Below are positions 1-5,617 of a DNA stretch of 9,287 nt, piece after piece; position 1 is the first letter of the stretch; each line of letters begins with the position of its first letter. Origin of the DNA: Candidatus Competibacteraceae bacterium (GTDB lineage Bacteria; Pseudomonadota; Gammaproteobacteria; Competibacterales; Competibacteraceae); contig JAAUQA010000093.1 of NCBI GenBank assembly GCA_012032855.1, positions 1-9,287 of the forward strand. Direction: 5' to 3'. Under the pieces are notes generated by a model. It saw nothing but the letters and a program-made list of their open reading frames with translations. It was not told the origin of the DNA and made no database searches. The position numbers and the translations under genes are program-made.

Positions 1-341
1 GGCGGGGAAAGTACCGAAATATGCAGTACCAACTCGGCAAACTCCGCTTTACGCAACGGTGGAAAACGCGGGTCTTCAAAGGCAGCGGAATAGGCATGTT
101 CGGCCACATCTTCCACCAGCGGCAAGCGGGCATCCAAGGTGCCGATACAGCCGCGCAGGTTCGTGTCCAGCTCCAAGGTCACAAAGCTTGCCCGAACAGG
201 CTGTAAGGAGACTGAATATTCGCTTGGATCAACGCTCAAAGCACAACCGTGTTCTAAGCCCGAGGTAATGGACTGCCGTGCTACATCAAGCAGCGCAGAG
301 CGATCTTCGGCAGACAGCACTTCACTGGGTGCGGATGACAT
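1..341 (-). CDS. amrA: AmmeMemoRadiSam system protein A (AMMECR1 domain), partial
   Basis: Reading the minus strand from an ATG at 341 gives 113 residues before the window edge; the C-terminal part lies outside. The protein carries the AMMECR1 hallmark LRGCIGTL at about residues 62-69 (Cys65), followed by a PLVEDV stretch and SAAFEDPRFPPL at about 85-96, then ELVLHISVLSP. These are the conserved blocks of the AMMECR1 family, which in bacteria and archaea travels with a Memo-domain protein and a radical SAM enzyme. Its start lies 20 bp inside the end of amrB, in a different frame, which suggests translational coupling; no good ribosome binding site precedes it. The biochemical role is not established to my knowledge. 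No long plus-strand gene competes here: the plus-strand open frames across this stretch have no recognisable protein features. Confidence 0.9.
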   Translation of the reverse strand, partial: MSSAPSEVLSAEDRSALLDVARQSITSGLEHGCALSVDPSEYSVSLQPVRASFVTLELDTNLRGCIGTLDARLPLVEDVAEHAYSAAFEDPRFPPLRKAEFAELVLHISVLSP

Positions 342-1112
342 AAGCGCCATAGCCTACCACTTGATCGCGCGGTCCGGCGGTGTCACCGGAGTTACGCAAA
401 TCGACCGTTTCGACCGTGTATCCACGCTGTCGAGCCAGCCAAAGCAAACCATTGACAGGATTGCGACCGCAGGCACTTTCGTAGCTGATATCCTCATAAC
501 GCAACTCTTCAATAGCCTTAGACGTGTTTTGATCCAGATAACGGGCTGTCTCGTAGTCATGATAATGACTCAAGTCAGAGCTAATCACAATCAAGGTCTC
601 CGGTCCGCCCCAGAGCGCCTCCAGCACTACGCCCACTTGTTCAGGTTTGGCCTCGCCCACCACCAATGGGACCAAACTGAAGTCAACCAGCACTTCCTGT
701 AGAAATGGCAGATGCACTTCCAAGCTATGCTCACGTTCATGGGCTTTTTCCATTAATTGGACACCGGGCAGATGGGCAATCAGTTCCATCGCCCCCTGAT
801 CAATCGGAATCTCGCCTAGGGGAGTAGCAAAGGCATGCATCTCGGTCATGGCAATGCCGCGAAAACCCACCCGGTGACTCGGTCCCAATAACACTACCCG
901 GCGAATACGAGTGCTCGCCTCGCGCAACCGCGCATACACTGAAGCCGCTACCGGACCGGAATACACATAGCCGGCGTGGGGAGCAATGATTGCTTTGGCG
1001 CCGGCCCCAGGCAAGTGGCACGATCCAGAAACTGATCAACTTGGGCCTGCAACTCCCCCGGATCGTTGGGATAGAACATTCCCGCTACAGCTGGAGCGCG
1101 TATGGTGGTCAT
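322..1112 (-). CDS. amrB: AmmeMemoRadiSam system protein B (Memo-like), frameshifted as read
   Basis: The real start is the ATG at 1112, preceded by AGGAGG 8 nt upstream. That frame gives MTTIRAPAVAGMFYPNDPGE and runs to about residue 38 (LGPAP). The rest of the Memo domain (KAIIAPHAGYVYSG onward) continues in another frame, so one base appears to be missing at about 994-998. Adding it gives 263 residues, normal for the family. Conserved Memo residues are visible: His46 in HAGY, His80 in GPSHRV, His129 in EHSLEVHLPF, the ISSDLSHYH block at about 177-185, and Cys215 in ACGRNP. Memo proteins resemble non-haem iron dioxygenases of the LigB type; the bacterial role is unknown. A TTG at 1014 could start a shorter 230-residue protein, but this would discard the conserved N-terminus and has no comparable ribosome binding site. 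It overlaps amrA by 20 bp. The gene is probably intact in the organism. Confidence 0.88.
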
Positions 1113-1296
1113 GGAGTTGGCCTCCTGTCACTGTTTGCTATGCAATAATCGGGTGTAGAATTTAACCGGTAATACGCTTTGACTACTTACTTTGCATGTA
1201 TCACAGCTATTATAGACTAAGCAACAGGAACTTTTGTTGCGGTGCGGTAATCGCATAAAACTGATTGAAATATCTCCATATTAGGGAGACCGTTTA
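1113..1296. promoter_or_regulatory. Divergent control region between amrBA and amrS
   Basis: This 184-bp gap separates the divergently read amrB and amrS starts and must hold the promoters of both units. It is AT-richer than its flanks. For amrS, TATTAT at 1208-1213 is a candidate -10 box, but the only good -35-like hexamer (TTGACT, 1179-1184) is 23 bp away, too far for a standard sigma-70 pair; a weaker CTTACT at 1186-1191 gives 16 bp. For amrB no convincing promoter was recognised. The amrS ribosome binding site AGGGAG lies at 1283-1288, 8 nt before its ATG. No clear palindromic operator was seen. Confidence 0.4.
1121..1126 (-). promoter_or_regulatory. Ribosome binding site fixing the amrB start
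   Basis: The minus strand reads AGGAGG here, 8 nt before the ATG at 1112. It is a near-perfect Shine-Dalgarno sequence and decides that amrB begins at 1112 rather than at the internal TTG at 1014, which exposes the frameshift between them. Confidence 0.75.
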
Positions 1297-2391
1297 ATGT
1301 CTGCATCAACGCTCTTGACAGGTTTTCCCACCCGGTATTGGCATCCATTGGAAGATGGCCGGGTCCAGTGCGATGTCTGTCCACGCTATTGCAAGCTCCA
1401 TGAAGGCCAAAACGGGTTGTGCTTCGTGCGCGCCCGCCAACAAGACCGGATCGTGCTGACGACTTACGGACGCTCCAGCGGCTTCTGCATCGATCCCATC
1501 GAGAAAAAACCCCTAAACCATTTCCTGCCGGGCACCCCGATTCTGTCTTTCGGCACGGCCGGTTGTAATCTAGCCTGTAAATTCTGCCAGAACTGGGATA
1601 TGAGTAAATCCCGCGAGACGGACACCCTCGCCGATGCCGCCGCGCCGGAGAAAATCGCCCGGGTGGCTCATGAATTGGGTTGTCGCAGCGTTGCATACAC
1701 CTACAATGACCCGGTTATATTTCTGGAATACGCGATTGATGTCGCGCAAGCCTGCCGGGAATACGGTATTTACTCGGTAGCGGTGACTGCCGGTTATATG
1801 TGCGAGGAACCGAGGCGCGAATTTTATCGCCACATGGACGCCGCCAACATCGATCTCAAGGCGTTCAGCGAACGTTTTTACTGGAAGATCTGCGGTGGCC
1901 ATTTACAACCGGTATTGGACACCTTGGTTTATCTCAAACAAGAAACCCAAGTCTGGTTTGAAATCACCACCTTGCTGATTCCCGGCGAGAATGATTCCGC
2001 GCAGGAAATCGACGAGATGACCCGCTGGATCGTAGATCATCTCGGCCCCGACGTGCCGATCCATTTCACCGCCTTCCATCCGGATTGGAAGATGCTGGAC
2101 CATCCGCCCACCCCACCTACCACATTGACTCGCGCGCGGGACATTGCGTTACGGAATGGCTTGCGCTATGCCTATACTGGTAATGTGCATGACGAAGGCG
2201 GTGGCAGCACTTACTGTCATCACTGCGGCCATAAGTTGATCGGCCGCGATTGGTACACACTCAGCGACTGGAATCTAACCGCGGACGGCTGTTGCGCTGC
2301 CTGTGGCACGGCCTGTGCCGGAATATTCGAAGCCACACCCGGCCATTGGGGACCGCGACGTCGTCCAGTACAACTCCGCAGCTATACGTGA
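1297..2391 (+). CDS. amrS: AmmeMemoRadiSam system radical SAM enzyme
   Basis: A 364-residue radical SAM protein. The 4Fe-4S/SAM cluster motif CX3CX2C is at Cys90, Cys94 and Cys97 in GTAGCNLACKFCQNWD. The N-terminus carries a family-specific cysteine-rich stretch (Cys25, Cys28, Cys32, Cys42) and the C-terminus a second set (Cys307, Cys310, Cys332, Cys333, Cys336) that resembles a zinc ribbon. The barrel core includes the AYTYNDPVIFLEY and DAANIDLKAF segments typical of AmrS, which is related to pyruvate formate-lyase-activating enzymes. The start is fixed by AGGGAG 8 nt upstream. It is probably cytosolic. It stands alone on the plus strand, with its partners amrB and amrA on the opposite strand, and leads a run in which each following gene starts within 6 bp of, or inside, the one before. 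The substrate is unknown. The family assignment is firm. Confidence 0.93.
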   Translation: MSASTLLTGFPTRYWHPLEDGRVQCDVCPRYCKLHEGQNGLCFVRARQQDRIVLTTYGRSSGFCIDPIEKKPLNHFLPGTPILSFGTAGCNLACKFCQNWDMSKSRETDTLADAAAPEKIARVAHELGCRSVAYTYNDPVIFLEYAIDVAQACREYGIYSVAVTAGYMCEEPRREFYRHMDAANIDLKAFSERFYWKICGGHLQPVLDTLVYLKQETQVWFEITTLLIPGENDSAQEIDEMTRWIVDHLGPDVPIHFTAFHPDWKMLDHPPTPPTTLTRARDIALRNGLRYAYTGNVHDEGGGSTYCHHCGHKLIGRDWYTLSDWNLTADGCCAACGTACAGIFEATPGHWGPRRRPVQLRSYT

Positions 2392-2397
2392 TTCACA

Positions 2398-3257
2398 ATG
2401 CAATACCACACACTGGTAACACCCACAGTTTTACATGAACACCTCAATCAGTCGGATTGGGTGATTGTCGATTGTCGTTTCAGCTTGCAGGATACCGAAG
2501 CGGGTCGCCGTGCTTATCGGCAAGGGCATATTCCAGGCGCTCGCTATGCGCATCTGGACGAGGATTTATCCAGCCCCATTACCCCAACCAGCGGTCGTCA
2601 TCCGTTACCGGACCCCTCTGTCCTGGCAAAAACCCTTGGCCGCTGGGGCATCTCCGCAGACACTCAAGTGGTGGTCTATGATGATGCGGGCGGCATGATT
2701 GCCAGCCGCTTATGGTGGTTGCTGGGTTGGTTGGGCCATGATCGGCGTGCGGTTTTAGACGGCGGCCTAGCAGCCTGGCAACGTGCCGGTTTACCGCTCA
2801 GCACTGACACTCCCACCCACAGCCGGCACGCTTTCAGGCACAGCCGGATGATGGTCAATGGGTAGACAGCGATAGGGTGCTGACCGCACTGGTCAATAAC
2901 AAAGAGACAACGTCATTACTGCTTGATGCCCGCGCCGCCATCCGTTTTCGAGGTGAACAGGAACCTATCGACCTGGTGGCCGGCCACATACCCAAAACCG
3001 TGAATTTGCCACTCGAAGGCAATCTGAATGCTGACGGTACGTTTCTGCCTTCCAAAACATTGTCGGCTCGTTACACTGCAGTGTTGCGCGGAAAAACGCC
3101 GGCCCAGATCATCCACATGTGCGGCTCCGGAGTAACGGCTTGTCATAATCTATTGGCTATGGAGGTCGCAGGACTTAACGGTTCTCGTCTCTACGCCGGT
3201 TCTTGGAGCGAATGGATACGCGACCCATCACGGCCTATCGCTACCGGCGACGGCTGA
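2398..3257 (+). CDS. sseA: 3-mercaptopyruvate sulfurtransferase (two-domain rhodanese), frameshifted as read
   Basis: Two rhodanese domains in tandem. The N-terminal domain (VIVDCRFSLQD, QGHIPGARYAHLDEDL, VVVYDDAGG, LDGGLAAWQRAGLPL) has Asp in place of the active Cys, as is usual for the inactive domain. The C-terminal domain carries the catalytic loop CGSGVTAC, the mercaptopyruvate-type signature (thiosulfate-type enzymes have CRKGVT), then LYAGSWSEW. The frame from 2398 hits TAG at 2863-2865. The second half is in another frame, with open sequence QPARFQAQPDDGQWVDSD joining smoothly. One base missing in the C-rich run at about 2812-2820 explains this. Restored, the protein is 286 residues, normal for SseA. 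It would move sulfur from 3-mercaptopyruvate to thiol acceptors in the cytosol. It starts 6 bp after amrS with no clear ribosome binding site, suggesting coupling, and its TGA overlaps the next ATG. Confidence 0.87.
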
Positions 3258-3742
3258 TGTCCAAAGCCATCATCATTCCGGCGGACAAGAAACTACGCCG
3301 CCAAGTGTTGGGGGGATTTGTAATAACCGCAGTACTGGCCTTGTGGCTGGTTTACAGCCTGAATATCCACGCTTGGACGCTGTTAAATTCTTCCGATCCG
3401 CGCGATCACCAGCGTTTACTCACGTTGATTCGGTGGATTTTCTATACCATGCCGGTGTTCGTGTTTGGCTTCGTGGGCTGGCTGCTTTGGCTAGCCAGAC
3501 GCATTCTTGAGGCTAATCAATACCCGTTGCCAGGCCAACGGGTCATTCGCCCGACCCTTCTGCGTACCGGAACCCAGGCGCGACGGATGGGTTTTGGCCT
3601 CATCGCAATCAGCATCGCCTTACTGGTGCTCGAAATGCTGCTGACTTACTACGCCATGCAGATACTACAACTCGTAGAACCATTGCCGACTCCCAACAAT
3701 GTGTCTCATTTTATTCGCCTATCAAACTCACCCGCGATATAG
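3257..3742 (+). CDS. Small membrane protein, three predicted helices
   Basis: I do not recognise the family. The ATG at 3257 overlaps the sulfurtransferase stop by one base (TGATG), so this start is preferred over the in-frame ATG at 3203, which lies inside the upstream gene. The 161-residue product has a basic N-terminus (KKLRR), hydrophobic helices at about 18-40, 61-80 and 112-139, and a basic linker at about 81-110 between helices 2 and 3 (LARRILEANQYPLPGQR, then TQARRMGF). No catalytic motif is visible. It is likely in the inner membrane. Its 3' end overlaps the next gene by 44 bp. Its last 20 or so residues are polar and look unlike a conserved tail, so a small indel near the end cannot be excluded. 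Tight packing suggests co-expression with the sulfurtransferase. Confidence 0.72.
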   Translation: MSKAIIIPADKKLRRQVLGGFVITAVLALWLVYSLNIHAWTLLNSSDPRDHQRLLTLIRWIFYTMPVFVFGFVGWLLWLARRILEANQYPLPGQRVIRPTLLRTGTQARRMGFGLIAISIALLVLEMLLTYYAMQILQLVEPLPTPNNVSHFIRLSNSPAI

Positions 3743-4460
3743 GTTGCTGCTCGCTGCCAACCGCGACGAGTTCTATGCGCGTCCCACGGTACCGGCAGCG
3801 TTTTGGCATGAGGCGCCCGAGGTATTGGCCGGTCGGGATCTGCAAGGCGGCGGCACCTGGCTGGGCGTGACTCGCCAAGGTCGTTTCGCTGCAATCACCA
3901 ATTATCGCAACCCTAGCGATTTCCGGTCCGACGCACCCTCGCGTGGAGAACTGATCAGCCAGTTCCTGCGGGGCAAGGAATCGCCCCAAGCATACCTGGA
4001 TGTGGTAGCCCGGCATGGCCAGGATTACAACGGATTTAATGTGTTGGTAGGAGACAGCACGGCGTTATGGTACTACTCCAACCAGTCCGGCAGTCCGCGA
4101 CGTTTGGAACCAGGCATACATGGATTAAGCAATCATTTGCTCAATACGTCTTGGCCCAAGGTCGAATGGGGCCGCCGCAAGCTTGGCGAGTTGTTGGCTG
4201 CGGACGAAGAGCCGACTACGGTTGATTTGTTTGAATTACTGGCCAACCGCACCCGCGCCGCCGATAGCGATTTGCCTAATACGGGGGTTTCCCTTGAATG
4301 GGAACGCAAGCTATCGAGTTTTTTCATAGAAAGTCCCGGTTATGGTACCCGCTCCTCTACGCTTGTACGGATTACCAGCGCCGGCGAACTCAGTTTGACA
4401 GAGAAAACTTGGCCGGAGGGAACGGTCCGCGAGTTTCAGGTGCTGACCCAGCAGGATTAG
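3699..4460 (+). CDS. NRDE (TANGO2-type) family protein
   Basis: A 253-residue protein with the family hallmark LLAANRDEFYARPT at about residues 17-30, which gives the family its name (NRDE), and the following blocks GRDLQGGGTWLG, GRFAAITNYRNP and SRGELISQFL. Cys2 directly follows the start Met, as in other members; this family is grouped by structure with N-terminal nucleophile hydrolases, but an enzymatic activity has not been shown to my knowledge. The eukaryotic homologue TANGO2 has been linked to haem or lipid handling. The ATG at 3699 lies 44 bp inside the membrane-protein gene and lacks a clear ribosome binding site, so translation may depend on the upstream gene. Length and motif order match full-length members. 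It closes the amrS run; no strong terminator follows. Confidence 0.9.
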   Translation: MCLILFAYQTHPRYRLLLAANRDEFYARPTVPAAFWHEAPEVLAGRDLQGGGTWLGVTRQGRFAAITNYRNPSDFRSDAPSRGELISQFLRGKESPQAYLDVVARHGQDYNGFNVLVGDSTALWYYSNQSGSPRRLEPGIHGLSNHLLNTSWPKVEWGRRKLGELLAADEEPTTVDLFELLANRTRAADSDLPNTGVSLEWERKLSSFFIESPGYGTRSSTLVRITSAGELSLTEKTWPEGTVREFQVLTQQD

Positions 4461-4567
4461 CGGGTTGCAACCAAAAGGCCTTCACTTCCGTATAGATCGG
4501 ACAACACTCTTGCCGATCATCGGAGACTCCTCATGGCAATCCTACCCTCCGCTGCCCGTTGGTTTAT

Positions 4568-4589
4568 CTAGTCGCCCCTGAATAAGACG
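4568..4589. repeat. Candidate terminal inverted repeat and target site of the IS5 remnant
   Basis: CTAG at 4568-4571 is followed by TCGCCCCTGAATAAGACGA. CTAG fits the YTAR target preference of IS5-group elements, and the position, about 30 bp beyond the transposase stop, suits an element end. The matching inverted copy was not found at the other side, consistent with loss of the left end. This is inferred from position and general resemblance only. Confidence 0.35.
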
Positions 4590-5130
4590 ATTTTCGATCA
4601 ACTGGCTTGAAGCGATGCGGCTTGGTCCACTAATGGTGAGTTCGAGCGGAATCCTAGTGAGTTATTAAGCTCATGGCGGCAACCGGTTGGACCGAAGAGC
4701 AATAAAGACCAGGCGCAAAAAAGCCAACGTAGGAGCTTGCGCAGGTTCTGTCCAACCGCGCAGAGGATAACATTCAAGGCATCACCGAGTTCGCCGTGGA
4801 GGAAGCAACGACCCAACTTACCGTCGGTTTTCATATGCCCGATGATCGGCTCAATGGTGTTGCGGCGGCGCAGTCTTCGCCGTTGCCGAGCGGTGATACC
4901 CCGCTGCTGCCCGGCGATGAAGATTTTCGTATCACCGGGGTGCTGGTGGCCTTTGTAGCCCCGATCCACATAGGCTTCTTGCGGGGTCTGATCACACAAG
5001 ATGCTGACTTGTTCCAGTTGTTCACTGAGGGTATGACCGTCATACGGATTACCGGTAAAGCTGCGGGCACCGATCACAAAGGCCTCTTTGACCGTCGTGG
5101 CAAAGCTGGCCCGCTGACCGTTGAGGGAAT
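4571..5130 (-). mobile_element. IS5-type insertion sequence remnant (3' portion)
   Basis: This block carries the C-terminal half of an IS5-type transposase on the minus strand and, beyond its stop, a candidate right end. The left end and the N-terminal half of the transposase are missing: recognisable transposase sequence begins at about 5130-5120, right next to the stop codon of the nuclease-like gene. The element is therefore a deletion remnant and cannot move on its own. Boundaries are approximate; the outer one rests on a CTAG beside a GTCGCCCCTGAATAA-type end. Confidence 0.7.
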
Positions 5131-5131
5131 T
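4598..5131 (-). pseudogene. IS5 family transposase, C-terminal fragment
   Basis: The minus strand encodes a DDE transposase fragment. From about GQRASFATTVKEAFVIGAR onward it follows the IS5-type pattern: GNPYDGHTLSEQLEQ, then AYVDRGYKGHQ with the second catalytic Asp, an IAGQQRGIT block, and RRRNTIEPIIGHMKTDG with the catalytic Glu, followed by GRCFLHGELGDALN. The first catalytic Asp and the N-terminal DNA-binding part are absent, so the product cannot be an active transposase. The open frame extends up to an ATG at 5167, but the first dozen residues from there are read through the 3' end of the neighbouring nuclease-like gene and are not transposase. The C-terminal tail beyond about RKLLRWLF is less conserved. 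The large plus-strand open frame at 4796-5365 is the antisense shadow of this region. Confidence 0.8.
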
Positions 5132-5617
5132 AACGCACCATTCGACCCACCGGGAATCCCCAGACACCTTGACCGCGGTGGCGGGCGATGCGTTCCAGAA
5201 CCGCGTATTCCGGCGGCGCGTCGGGGAGCGCTGCAGCCCATCCCCGCTCTAACAATACGCGGCCAAATCATCGCCATCAGCCTCGCAGTAAGCGACGACG
5301 CTGCCATCCGGTTTTCCCTCATGCACCGTACAATGGACAAAATGCCCGCTGATGATGAAGTCTAGCGCCAATGCCGCACGCGGCGCGCAACGCACCGGAC
5401 GAACTCTACTCTCACAGGTTTTTCCAGTCGGCGGAATGTAGATACCGTATAAATGCACGGTACGCTTGCGAATCCGCAAGGTACCGTCGTCATTAACAAA
5501 GGCATAACTGGATAGCTCACGAGCGTCGACCTCACTGAGTGATAGGCCCAAAGTCACGCTAATGAAAACACCCAACACTAGCTTCGAAACGGCGCACCAC
5601 AATTCGCGATCATTCAT
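5130..5617 (-). CDS. Exported staphylococcal-nuclease-like protein, frameshifted as read
   Basis: The ATG at 5617 overlaps the stop of the upstream regulator (ATGA). Residues 1-33 look like a Sec signal peptide (KLVLGVFISVTLGLSLSEVDA), so the product is probably periplasmic. It then shows a small SNase-like fold pattern: a TLRIRKRTVHLYGIYIPP strand region, RPVRCAPRAALALDF, and a C-terminal part (LERGWAAALPDAPPEYAVLE, then RIARHRGQGVWGFPV). That C-terminal part lies in another frame after a premature TAG at 5249-5251; one T missing near 5250-5253 explains it, and restoration gives 162 residues. Where active nucleases have an Arg, an Asp and a Glu in the pattern RLxxxDxPE, this protein has His, Tyr and Pro, so nuclease activity is doubtful. 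Its last residues (GRMVR) sit directly against the IS5 remnant and may be altered. Coupling suggests it is made together with the regulator. Confidence 0.72.

Noticed and set aside
139..702. 187-residue plus-strand open frame.
   Set aside because: It is antisense to amrA and amrB, whose minus-strand proteins are clearly conserved; its translation has no recognisable features.
985..1010. Programmed frameshifting as the explanation for amrB.
   Set aside because: No canonical slippery heptamer or evident downstream stimulator is present, and two other genes nearby show the same single-base pattern.
1179..1213. TTGACT and TATTAT as a paired amrS promoter.
   Set aside because: The spacer is 23 bp, well outside the usual 16-19 bp; only the -10-like box is kept as a weak candidate.
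4505..4525. CCGATCATCGG-type dyad after the NRDE gene as a terminator.
   Set aside because: The stem is short and no T-run follows.
5249..5251. Taking the TAG as the natural end of the nuclease-like protein.
   Set aside because: The adjacent frame continues with the family's conserved C-terminal blocks through to TAA at 5130-5132.
4796..5365. 189-residue plus-strand open frame.
   Set aside because: It lies antisense to the transposase fragment and the nuclease-like gene and shows no protein family pattern.
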